From Gavia stellata (lineage: Eukaryota > Chordata > Aves > Gaviiformes > Gaviidae): 64,000 nt of DNA. The stretch spans positions 8,842,155 through 8,906,154 of the forward strand of contig NC_082596.1 of the NCBI RefSeq assembly GCF_030936135.1. Reading direction: 5' to 3'. Made by a program: the position numbers and the translations under genes. Each line of letters starts with the position of its first letter. Within the stretch, counting starts at the first letter, position 1. The notes beneath the pieces are model-generated. The model saw only the letters and a list, made by a program, of their open reading frames with translations, had not been told where the DNA came from and ran no database searches. Shown in pieces: positions 37,001-47,200 of this stretch.

Positions 37001-40000
37001 AGCCAAACTGCAGATGGCCTTAATAATTAGGTTGAATTGGTAGCTGAGTGATTGTCTCAGACATGTCCCATTTGACTGATGGATGTCCCGTTTTAAAGTG
37101 GCTCTCTAAGACTGAGCATTGTCCTAGGAAAGACCAAGAAAAGCCTTCTGGGACAGAAAACCTTCAGGCCCTCATCAGTCATATATTTAGCCTAGTTGCC
37201 TTAACTTGCCTTCTGGAAGCCTTATAGGAATCTCCATAGTGAAAAAAGCTTCATGTATCTCCACTTGGTTTTGCAAAGAGCAATTTTTGTATTCCTTAAA
37301 ATGTTCAACATCTTCCACTTATGTCAACAGTACAGTAAATGTCCCATACAAGTTGGCCAGTGATGCCAGCAGACTTCTCTAGAGCCCTACCAAGTGGCTC
37401 ATAGAAGATGTTTTCCAGATTATATGAATTCCACCTGTAGCCAGCTTCATCACAGGCTTCGCTCTTTGTCCTGCTCCTGTGTGGTGTTTACTGGGTCACT
37501 AACTCCCTGGTTGCTATGCAGCCCAGTTTTTACATGATCATAATGGCATAGATCTCCATTTGGCCTTAATCAGCGTGCCAATATTTTCCGTGCAGTTGTA
37601 TGAAGTTCTGCAGCCAAGTGACAGCAGGACTTGGGTATTGCTTCTGAAAAAATGAAATATCCCATGATTAAAATGACTAGCATGTCATCTGACAAGAGCT
37701 ACAGTAGTCTCCTGGTTGGATTAGAGATGTCTGCAAATACTGTCTTGAATATTGCATACCATTCACTTTGGTCTTGTACTGTACCTGGCTAGATGTCCAT
37801 GAAATACATCCCTCTTGTTTCCTCCACATCACCTTTTCAGAAAGGACTGGCTGTTTATTGATATAATAATGAGGAGATTTTACCAGCAAAGAAGCCCTTC
37901 ATGTCTTCATAACCACAAAAAGGACATGGGATCACCAAGCCTACTTCAACCGACTTTGCTACCCAAGGTCAGGCATGGGAAGCAGATGCAAGGGCAGATT
38001 TGCTGAGGGCAGATTAAGAAGTCTGCATGGGTGTCCCTTTCCGTGTTAGCATCTTGTGTCACATCTTGAGGGGCTGGTACCCACCCGTCATGTCTTCCAC
38101 TGCATCCAGCCTGGGTCAGGGATCTAAAGTCAGGGATGCCCAGAAGTACCTAAGGAGATGAGGACATTGCCAGGTCACCACTTGTTTAGGAAGACTTAGA
38201 CTAATGTTTCAAAGTGCTGATGATCCATGGTTCAAAGAGAAATAAAGTATTAATCACAGGAACCTTGTTGATACCAAAAATCAAGTAAAAACTTTTAGAT
38301 TGAACTAATGGAAGTTTTTGGTGATTTATCACAACCCTTCTAAAACGTATGCAGGGTATATTTTGGGATATAGTCCGGTTACAAGGCCAGTTCAGAATTT
38401 CCTCACTTGAAACAAACTCAGGGAGACTTTTTTTACAGCACTCCTGATGAGCTGTGCAATGCCAGCATGCACTGCACATGAGATATAGGGAAGAAAAGAT
38501 TTTTTTGTTTTCAAGACATGACTCGTGATTTCAACCAAGTCATAAGGTATGAATTGGAAGTTTTATGCTGGGAACTGCAAGAAGCCTTCAGCATTCCGCT
38601 GGGGATGAGGGGAATAGTTCGCTCATGAGGGGCTGTGTACTGGGAATGCCAGAGTTGGACATCGCCACAGAAATGATGAACTCTACTACCACCTACTCTG
38701 AAAATCATGCAGTAGCTACAAGTATTAGTAGGGGAAAAGTCTCCCCCTGGTGGGAAAAGGTTTTTCTGCCATGAAATTAAATGGAAAGCCCTTCCCGTCA
38801 TCAAAGTACAAAGACTGCAACAGTCATGGGCCAAGAATTAGAAGTCATGGGCGCCACATAATATTGACTTCACAATATATTGTCAACTACATCTTTGGTG
38901 TCTTACTGTCAATAATTAACTTAAAAATTTAAAATGTAATGGCTTCCTATAGACTTGCTTCAGTAACACCTCAGTTCTTTTCATGCTGTATTACTTAATT
39001 GAAGCCTCATTTTCCAACAATTTCTTGAATTTATTGCTTTAAAATAATTTGAATTTATTCCTGTACATGAAGAATAGTCTTTCTTTCTTTGGAAATACAG
39101 GAAAATATTAATAGGTTGTGCTTTTACTAATCTTGGTGTTGTTTTTTTAATTCGAACAGCACATACGTTCCAGTTCCACGGAAAATCAAAGTCAAGAAAG
39201 AAAAGGTGAGCAATGCTGATTTGTGAAGATGTTCTGATAATCTGCTTGTAAGTCTTTTGCCTCTTTGGGAGATTGCAAGAATCCAGGGAACCCCTTGACA
39301 TTCATAAAAACTGCAACCAGAATACACACATTTTACATGGCTCAGCTAAGCTAAAGGTTTAGCTCCTGTGTGCCATTCAGGCCATAGATCAACCACTAAA
39401 TAACTGAGGTTAGAGAGGGACTGCTCTTGTGACTATGGCATTGCATTACCGCTGTTCTGAAGGTTGCATTGCTTCCTCTGGTACTGCTCAGGGAGATTTA
39501 ATGTGCACCATTGGCCAACTATGCTCACCCTCCACAGCAGTTGCTCTGTTCCCACCCATTGCAGTCATTTGGATGTAATGGCACTTTGATCTGTGGAGAG
39601 CCTTTGGAGTTTTTTAAAAATAATTTGACTACTTGAACATCAAGGATGTTTCTCACTCCCGGGTCAGTTCCTTGTAACGAAGAACTAAGTGAACTCTGAA
39701 TAAATAAAGCTGTGTATTTTCAAGTCAGTGGAGTATTCAAGATGGTATCAATGGCTCTTGGGAAAGGCTCTTAGCCCACAGCTGTAATAACTGCCCATAA
39801 CCAATTAAACAAGCCTGGAGACTGGACCCAGGCCAAGTCCATGCTGGTTTTCTCCCAGCTGTACTAATACTCTCCCAGGCAATGTTCGAGCAAGGTTTGG
39901 AAGATAGCGCAGACCAGGGAACATTCCCTGTTTTGCACAGGGACAGAATTGAGCAATGCGGACACAATCTATGCCATGCCACTTCCTTCAAGGCTAACAA

Positions 40001-43000
40001 AACACCTCTGACCCATTCTGTTTTATACTGTGGATGTGTAGAACGCAATCGGTCAGGGGACCTCACTTCTCTGTGAAGGTCAAAGAAAGACGACTAACCT
40101 GATGACCACGCTACAGCCAGAGGAGAGTCCATCCCATACATACTGACTCATTGCCCAAGTATGCTGTGGTTTAATAGACCTGCCCTACTGCTGGAGGCAG
40201 GATTTCCCATGGGGCACGATGGTCATTCCCATGTCACACCTTTAGCCACCGTGCAAAGACTTTTCTTGTTGCAGCTGCATAGTTTGAGGACATAACCAAG
40301 GCAGGCTATGTAGGGAGAGGTAAAAGTTGTTTCCTTTTCCACAGACCTTCCAGCAAAATAAGCGTCTCATTCTCTCAGCCTTTGGAGAGGCTGATTTCAG
40401 AGGAGCTCAGGCTCCTAATGTCTTAAGGGCTGTTAAAGTATGATGTTAGCCCCAGAGCATTAAAATTACAGATTAAAGCACCAGTCCTTCATTCAGGAGG
40501 CCAGGTTTTGCCAAAGGCTTCAGATGAGACCTTTAACCAGTATCAGTTTATATCCCTGTGCTTCAAACTGTGAACCTCTGGGAGTATTAAATAATCGCCT
40601 AGCTCATCCCTACCTGTTGTAAGGAACACATTAACCTCTGCAAACCCCTTGTGAGATGCACTACAGCAGGTTGTTAAACTCACGTCAGAGTTGAGTAGCA
40701 CCAGCCCAGGGTACGGCTGGCGATATGCAGCCGCTTCCCGAGCAGAGAAGCTTGTATTTCTTCCCAGACCGCGCAATGCAAAACACCCTGTGAAAAGCGA
40801 TTACACACAGATAAATATCAGCAATTAACCTCTGACTTTGTAAAAGGAAAAGCCCTGCAGCTAACCAGATAGCACTGAAACGCTGTTACTCTAATTACAA
40901 AAGCAGCATGGAGGGAAAAGCCTCTCTTTGCCTGATTCAGGGAATGGGGTTGAAACCAAGGGCTCCCACCAGTCCTTGGAATTACTGTACACTCAGGTCT
41001 GATCTTAAGTGCTCTGTCTCCATTAGATGGCTTCATAATTTCCCCAGGACATAACCAAGTGCAATTTATGTCTTTCAAAAAAAAAAGCATAGAAAAATAG
41101 GATGTTTGAGAAACAGGAGAAATGCAGCTGGTGCAACCTGATAGTCTTCCTGACAGTTTACACCTGATCCCTGGTTTCCTTAGATCTGCACCTATAGAGA
41201 TACCAAGACATGGTTGGTATATTGTACAGAAGATGCGGTTGCTCCTACATTCCCACGGTTGGACTCAATGATCTTAAGGGTCTTTTCTGCCCTAAATGAT
41301 TCTATGATTCTGTGAAATCTGGCATGGCATCTTACACTTGCCTTGCTCAGGCCTCCAACTCCACAGAGCTCACCTGCATTACAGCAGGACGCTGCAGGGA
41401 GAGCTGAACGCCTAATTTTCTTTTCACTTCTGCCATTTCATACCCATTGGTTTCAGCAGGAATCACCCAGGATTTACATCAGTGTAAGCAGGTGGGGTAT
41501 CAAGCTCAAGGAAGGAATATTCATGTGTAATTGCACATGGGAAATATTTTTGAATGCACTTAACTATGGGACTTTATTTTTCCCTTTCACCTGTCCTCAG
41601 GGAATAACTATTATTCTTTTCTCACCCACTCCCCTACCCCAGTGTCCTTTAGGGATGACCTGCTACTGTTGTTCTTTTCCCAGGGTATTTTACTAATGAG
41701 TCTTTCTCTCCAATTTTGCCTAGATCCTGGTTTATAATCCAGCTTTTATGAAATACGTCTATGAAAACTGGCTCCAGCATCATGGGAGATACCCCTCCAC
41801 AGGCCTTCTGACTTTGATATTTGCACTCCACGTATGCGATGAGGTCTGGCTGTGTTTGTATATATGGATAAAAAATCAGGACATTTCACACTGAAGTGCC
41901 AGGAACATGCCCTGTCCACTCACTCAGCCTTTATTTCCCCCTTTCTGTTTTCTCTGACATTTGCTTCTTCAGACAGATGCAGAGTCCTCAGTAACATGCA
42001 GATATGCTCAACTGACAGTGACTGATTTTTTTAACATCAGCAAGTGGTAGGGTTTAACATGCATTCCAGGGGAATATAATGAAACATAAATAGTGAGATT
42101 CCACTTGGCATTAAAAGGCATCTAAATATGGATGGTGTCTGTGCCCATTTTATTAGTGGAAGTCCAAATTATATTTTATCTCACTGTTTAGGCTCCTAGA
42201 GACATTGGTGTTGCCCTGGGCATGCCCTCTGCCTCCAGCCGGCAGGCCAGAAAAGTACAAATTTCTTGGCTTTGTGTGACATCTGCCTGCCTTGAGTTAT
42301 TCAGGCAACTGCATTGAGGTCTTATCTGTCTAATCAGTGGAGCCAAGAGGCTGATTCAGCAAACCAACCTTCTGGGAAGACATTAAGGGAGCAGGATTGC
42401 TCCCTGGTTTTTAGTGACTGTGCTGCCTGAATCGCCACGGACTGTAACGGATGCTCAAGCACCTCCATTTGGATATCTAAATCTTAAACATAATCCCACC
42501 TGAAGAGCTTTGATGATCAGCTCTTACATAAGCCAATTTGGGGAGTGTGGACAGTCTATTTTCCAACCCAAGCTTGTGGGTTTATACAGTAGGTTATGGT
42601 AAATGCCTCTGCTCCAGCAGTTACTTGAGGAAATTCCCTGGCTTGAGTGATGTGAGGTGCTCCTAGGTGACAAGAGACTTAGCTAGTTAGTGTAAGGCCA
42701 GGTCAGCTCTACCAAATCCTGCAAGCATGGGCTTGTCAGCATGGGTGATAAAAATCACTACGCTGGCAAAATCCCTGGCCTGGACACAGGTGTGCTGATG
42801 AAAGAGAGCTTTTGTCACCTAGGCCTGTGTTGCTCGGAGAAGTGATGGAACTGCTCCTGATGATGCCAGCAGAAACTGTACCATAGTCGAGGCAGGTAGG
42901 ACAGGCAGCTTGGGTGGAGCCTGTTTTCTGGTAAGCGGGCAATAAGCAAAAATAATTTAAAATAAAACAAGCTCCTATTTGGGTGGGTCCAGGTGTGGGT

Positions 43001-43841
43001 AGGTTAGGGCATTTGTTTTGTGGGCTATGACCCCTTCAAACCCAGCCGTATTGCCACTCTCAGTTTAAATGTCAGCTGTGGTGTTTAGACTTTTACCAAC
43101 AGAGAAGACAGGCATAGCCGTCGATAAATGAGCCATTGGGAGAGGAAAAGCCATAGGAGTATACACACGAAGAACATAATGTCCATCTGCCTCTGAAGTG
43201 ACTGAAAATGTCATATAATTAAGCATATAAGTGAGGGTCGATATGGGTCATCATTTGGAAGACTAGGAGCAAAACCAAAATTTTTCCACTCATTGTGGCC
43301 TTAATCAGCTAAAGAGGAGATTCCCATCCCGAGCCACTGACCTGCTGAGGTCAAACATCATGCTTAGGGGACAGGAATGTGGTTTTCATATTGCTAATCA
43401 AGAATTCATGGATAGAAATTTTGTTTTCTGTCTGAGTTCAGGTATGGCAGTGGTTTCAGCATAGCTTAGGATGTAATGTCCCTTGAGTAGACCTTGGACC
43501 GTTATTCTGTGGTTGCATCATCTTATGCAGCAGAATAGCTTGGCAAACCACTGAGGCCCTCAGGTGCTGCTGCTGATAGATAAAGAGAATCAAGAGAGTT
43601 TCTTCAACATTTCAGATGAAGACCAATTGCTTTCCAGGCCATAACAGTAGTTCTTTTTACTTCTTAGGTGAATGTATACGGTTTTGGAGCAGACAGCAAA
43701 GGACACTGGCATCATTACTGGGAAAACAACGCTTCAGCTGGGGCTTTCCGGAAGACGGGTGTCCATGACGGGGATTTTGAGTTCAATGTAACTTTGACTC
43801 TTGCCTCCATTGAAAAAATAAATTTTTTCAAGGGCAGATGA
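21775..43841 (+). CDS. ST3GAL1: ST3GAL1-type beta-galactoside alpha-2,3-sialyltransferase, six coding exons, 342 aa
   Basis: The enzyme transfers sialic acid from CMP-Neu5Ac in alpha-2,3 linkage to galactose of Gal-beta-1,3-GalNAc (core 1 O-glycans, some glycolipids) in the Golgi lumen. The exons are 21775-22086, 31187-31383, 34496-34675, 39160-39205, 41724-41843 and 43668-43841. All introns are GT-AG and all junctions keep phase. Residues 1-8 are cytosolic and about 9-29 form the signal-anchor. C61, C63 and C66 lie in the stem. Sialylmotif L starts at C141/C144 ([10 protein letters not shown]). Motif S is about 264-292 with C283. Motif III is HYWE (301-304). Motif VS runs from H318, the expected catalytic base, to E323. 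NxS/T sequons are at N27 (next to the anchor), N81, N116, N203 and N229. The length is close to the roughly 340 aa usual for the family. All key residues are present. A close ST3GAL1-like paralogue cannot be excluded from sequence alone. Confidence 0.88.
22087..31186 (+). other. ST3GAL1 intron 1 (9.1 kb)
   Basis: Bounded by GTAAGT and CCCTAACAG. I recognise no transposon in it. It contains a CT-rich low-complexity tract at 25698-25858 and an A-tract at 23863-23878. No additional sialyltransferase-like exon was seen in any frame. Confidence 0.8.
25698..25858. repeat. (TTCC)n-type polypyrimidine low-complexity tract
   Basis: About 160 bp almost purely C and T on the plus strand. It begins as TTCC repeats, changes to TGCCTTCC units and then to mixed CTCC/TCTC. 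The long frames across it on both strands only reflect the repeat composition. Confidence 0.95.
31187..31383 (+). CDS. ST3GAL1: ST3GAL1 coding exon 2 (residues 105-170, sialylmotif L)
   Basis: The acceptor is CTCCCTAACAG and the donor is CTCAG|GTGAGT. Phase is 0 in and 2 out. It reads [10 protein letters not shown], an INAT sequon at N116, [10 protein letters not shown] and then sialylmotif [20 protein letters not shown] followed by DSHDFVLR. In crystal structures of the family this motif binds the CMP-sialic acid donor. C144 is expected to pair with C283 of motif S, and the other cysteine (C141) with a stem cysteine. Confidence 0.95.
31384..34495 (+). other. ST3GAL1 intron 2 (3.1 kb)
   Basis: Bounded by GTGAGT and TTTTGGGCTGCAG. 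No repeat or further exon recognised. The open frame running into exon 3 from 34140 is intronic read-through. Confidence 0.8.
34496..34675 (+). CDS. ST3GAL1: ST3GAL1 coding exon 3 (residues 170-230)
   Basis: The acceptor is GGGCTGCAG|AATG and the donor is AACTT|GTGAGT. The first base completes R170. The exon continues the end of motif [21 protein letters not shown], then [10 protein letters not shown], an NVS sequon at N203, [12 protein letters not shown] and TTGTIN. The conserved NRAP and DVG...TTHH stretches take part in donor and acceptor binding in the family. The last two bases join exon 4 to make F230. Confidence 0.95.
34676..39159 (+). other. ST3GAL1 intron 3 (4.5 kb)
   Basis: Bounded by GTGAGT and TTTTTTTAATTCGAACAG. 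AT-rich, especially 36500-37100. No transposon, RNA gene or further exon recognised. Confidence 0.8.
39160..39205 (+). CDS. ST3GAL1: ST3GAL1 coding exon 4, 46-base micro-exon (residues 230-245)
   Basis: The acceptor is CGAACAG|C and the donor is GAAAAG|GTGAGC. The single leading C completes F230. The rest reads [15 protein letters not shown], the lysine-rich linker between motifs L and S that is characteristic of the ST3GAL1/ST3GAL2 branch. The phase (1 base plus 15 codons) fits both neighbours exactly. It is easily missed by gene finders because of its size. Confidence 0.93.
39206..41723 (+). other. ST3GAL1 intron 4 (2.5 kb)
   Basis: Bounded by GTGAGC and CAATTTTGCCTAG. It contains a CR1 3'-tip fragment at 41254-41314 and nothing else recognised. 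Confidence 0.8.
41254..41314 (+). mobile_element. CR1 LINE 3'-tip fragment in intron 4
   Basis: It reads CACGGTTGGACTCAATGATC, then TTAAGGGTCTTTTCTGCC, then the octamers ATTCTATG (41299-41306) and ATTCTGTG (41307-41314). Only the terminal ~60 bp are present, in gene orientation. Confidence 0.85.
41724..41843 (+). CDS. ST3GAL1: ST3GAL1 coding exon 5 (residues 246-285, sialylmotif S)
   Basis: The acceptor is TTTTGCCTAG|ATC. Forty codons read [18 protein letters not shown], then [20 protein letters not shown] and DE, phase 0 at both ends. This is the first two-thirds of sialylmotif S, including C283. The donor after GATGAG is GTCTGG, which departs from GTRAGT at +3, +4 and +6. The boundary is still secure because exon 6 continues the protein exactly ([10 protein letters not shown]). 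Confidence 0.93.
41844..43667 (+). other. ST3GAL1 intron 5 (1.8 kb)
   Basis: Bounded by a weak donor GTCTGG and the acceptor TTTACTTCTTAG. If retained, the frame runs 16 more codons to a TGA at 41892-41894. No repeat recognised. Confidence 0.75.
43668..43841 (+). CDS. ST3GAL1: ST3GAL1 last coding exon (residues 286-342 and stop)
   Basis: The acceptor is CTTCTTAG|GTG. It reads [12 protein letters not shown] (end of motif S), HWHHYWENN (motif III, HYWE at 301-304), [17 protein letters not shown] (motif VS, H318 to E323) and [13 protein letters not shown], then TGA at 43839-43841. Ending in FKGR or a close variant is typical of ST3GAL1-type enzymes. Confidence 0.95.
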   Translation: MNVYGFGADSKGHWHHYWENNASAGAFRKTGVHDGDFEFNVTLTLASIEKINFFKGR

Positions 43842-46800
43842 CCCTGGCCACGGGGAAAAGTGGGGGCTGCAATTTCCAACATGCAGCAGAACAAAGCCCA
43901 GTGAAGATGATCAGGGCGCCAGCCAGGTTTGAATGCGTGAATCTGCGGTGGATTCGGAGTGTCTCCCTGCTGCAATGCTCACCGCAGGGAGCTTGGCCGA
44001 GGACCGGCTTCCACGCCGCACGTGATTTCCTATCTACAGATAGCTGGGAACTACCAATCAATCAGTTGTGGGAATAAATGAATCTCTGCTTAGGCTCTAC
44101 AGTTGATTTCTGAATTACTGATGAAAGATCTGCCTGTTGCAATTAGGGGAAAACTGGGCACAGGAACTGAACTGCTGTTTGTGTGTCCATTCTTTCCTCG
44201 AGTAAGGCAAGAGATCCTTGAAGAAGAGTGAAAACGACTTCTGGGACTTGAGACCCGCCAGGGCAGCTGTGAACATCATAGTAAGGATTACCTCAAAGAA
44301 ATGAATTCACTTCTGCTGTTGATCTTCGTTTTGAACTGTCTCTTCTGTTTCCTCTTTTACTTCTGGTTTCACGCTGTATTAAGCAAAAACATGATGAAGT
44401 TGCCTGGAGTAGTAAAATTTTCAGTCATTGCCTCATTCTGCATTGATAGTGTCTAGAAAATATGGATCAAATCATCTCTGATCATATGTTATTTAATATT
44501 GCTTCCTATACAGCCATAATGAGAGAGAAAACAATACTGAAAACTCCAGCAAAAAAAAATGGCCTTTTTAGCCACTTGTTTGTTTGTCTTGTTACGTTAT
44601 ATATAAGTTTTATTTCTTTTTTTTTTTGGTGGAAAATACTCTGGAATGCTCATTTTTATTTAATCAGTCTAAGGTTGGAAAGTGGACTTTTTTCTTTCAG
44701 TCGTTTATATGTGCCTTTTATAATTGTGCAACAGATGTGATTTTTTTTTTTTTAAAGACGACAAACCCTAAATTAAACTTTTTTATAAAAGGGGGAAAAA
44801 TTAACCAAAGTTTAACCTCCATGTGGTATACTTTTGTAGTCAAAACCAATAATAACAGTTCCTATATTGTATTTGAGCAAATACAAACAAGAGTAATTTT
44901 TAAAGGTAGCTTTTACCTTTTTTATGGGAAAATATCCAAAAGTTCCAAGGAAACTTTTCCTCTTATTTTTTTACAAATTTAGAAAGTGGTATTTCTTTGC
45001 AAGGTCTCTATTTGAAATGGAAGAAATATCATGGGTTGGGATATCAGCTAGTAATACAAGAGGAATCTTTTGCCTTGTAGCAGCATCTACAAGGACACAA
45101 TTTACACAAGCTGATCCTACAGTGTAAGCCAGACTTCAAAATTATGTGCATCTCTGGATGAATGGGTGTATTAATGTCAGTACCTCTAGGCAGTGAGAGG
45201 AGGGAAGTGACAGTGGAGATTTTATAGCTACAGACTTTTGCTGGAGTCAACGCATTTAATCCTCAAGGACAGATAAAGCATGAATTCAAGAACAAAGTTC
45301 ACGTAGTGAAGAATGGGGAACAGTGTTTTTTTTCTTCCCAATACCATGAAAATAGGATTAATGAATTATTGACCCATTTTCAGCTCTGATGAAGCCAATG
45401 GAGTTCTTGCCACAGACTTCAAGGGATCAGGCTTGGAAAAAATGGCATATTTAATTTTTAATGGGTTACGATGGTTGGGGTTTGTGGCAGTTTAGAAATC
45501 GTCTAAATGACTCGTCTTTCATGCACCAATTGTGGCAGCACATCCCAGCGGATGAGTGTTTGAGCGCAGTGAAAGCCTAGCCCTTCGACCAGCGATGTGC
45601 TTCAGTCCAAGATTTATCCCCTTGTCTTTCTACGCCAGTTGTTAACAGTGAGCTCCCCTCCAAGGCAGTAATTCACAGCACAATGGCATGGTCAACTGGA
45701 ATATACGCATTTTGGGCCACAGCACCACTCGCCAACATGAACTGTTTTACGCGCATGAGTATTGCTGGACTCACAGTAATGTCTGTGCGGGGAACTGAGC
45801 TCCCTTTGCTGTACACACATGACCCTTCAGTTTAGCAATATGGAAAGGGTGGGATTTTCAAATCCTCATGCTGAGACCTGTTCATGATCCTCATGTCAAG
45901 AAGCGCTTTCCTAGCATGGTGGCCAGCAGAACTCACCTCCATGTCATAGGTACAGCAAATTCAATGGGCTTACTGTCTTCTACATGTCCTTTGTGAAAGT
46001 ATGAAACATTTCAACATGAACCATGTTTGCTTGTTTCAAGCATTCCCACTGTTTAAATTGTTGCTAAGCAGTATGCTTCTGGTGACATGTCACAGTAATA
46101 CAAGCAGAGCAACTTTAAGAGGAAGAAGACTCCATGGAAGACCCCAATGGTGCCTTCACCATGTGGCTGGATTTTGGAGATACTTTTTTCATCATGAACT
46201 TCAAATATATATTTTTTTTTTCTCATGGACAGATGTCAGTAATTCAGAAACACTTCATTGCTGTTTCAGTCATTTTTAGAAAGACTTGGAAGAAAACTCA
46301 TGGTGATTTGGTATTTAATTCCCGTTGATTTTTTTAGTCACAGGTGGCAGCTTGAGATCAAAGAAAGTAGTAAAAAAAATTCAGCTATCTTCTAGAATGT
46401 ATTGTTCTGAAAGTTTCCTTTTGCTGTCCAAACTAAATTTCCAATTTTCCCCTGAATATTCTGCCTCTGACAGCACATATGAAACATCGTGGCTCATACT
46501 ATCGTGGATAGATTTTTTGTCTTTATCATGGAACAAGCTGCAATTCCCATTTAATTTTCTTGCTGACAGCAAGCAGTAACTGTGCACCACTGATGTCCAG
46601 TTTCCAGAGTATGAGGAGAGCAGAGAGAGGACTTTTCTAGCTGTAGGATGAGGGATAGTCTGTGCCACCACATTTCTATTCCAGAGGAACATTTTATTGA
46701 GTCCTTTAAACAACTGACTGTTGTGTTAGATCTTTGTCTCAGTTTCTCCACAATTTTGCTGCTCTTTCAAATGCCTTCAGAATAAAGAGATAGCAACAGA

Positions 46801-47200
46801 TGATGCTGAGGGAAGAATTAATTCCCACTGCTAATGTTGAAGACTGCCTGTATTCCTGCTAGAAACTTTCTGGGTTTATTTTGTTTAAAAGAACAACGAA
46901 GGAAAGCATTTAGCAACATGTCAAGGCTTCAAACTCTTGGACTGTTTTTGCCACCACTGCAAAGTTTCTGAAGCACTCCTTAAGTGTGTGTTATGTTTTT
47001 TACCAAAGCCAAATCTCTTGAGCACTTTTATTCTCCCATGACCAGATTTTCTTCCTATTTTTCTTTGACTACACAATCAATTATGATAATAATTTTTTTT
47101 CCTCTCATGGTGGGGAGTCTCAGTCAATCATTCTTTGACATTTTATTTATTTAATTTTTCAGTATGATATGAATTAAAATAAATTTTTTATTGTAATCAA
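43842..47200 (+). other. ST3GAL1: Probable ST3GAL1 3' UTR (extent inferred)
   Basis: There is no open frame of note after the TGA, and composition becomes AU-rich. AATAAA occurs at 44073-44078 (early site), 46781-46786 and 47178-47183. The last has a GT-rich stretch (GGTGTTTCTCTCTGTG) about 25 bases downstream, as a cleavage site would. TTATTTATT, an AU-rich instability element, lies at 47143-47151. Mammalian ST3GAL1 also has a long 3' UTR. Which site is used cannot be told from DNA. Confidence 0.45.
47178..47183 (+). terminator. Candidate distal polyadenylation signal AATAAA
   Basis: AATTAAAATAAATTTTTTAT, followed by a GT-rich downstream element at about 47206-47222. It is the best-formed of the signals after the stop codon. 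A proximal alternative is at 44073-44078. Confidence 0.45.
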
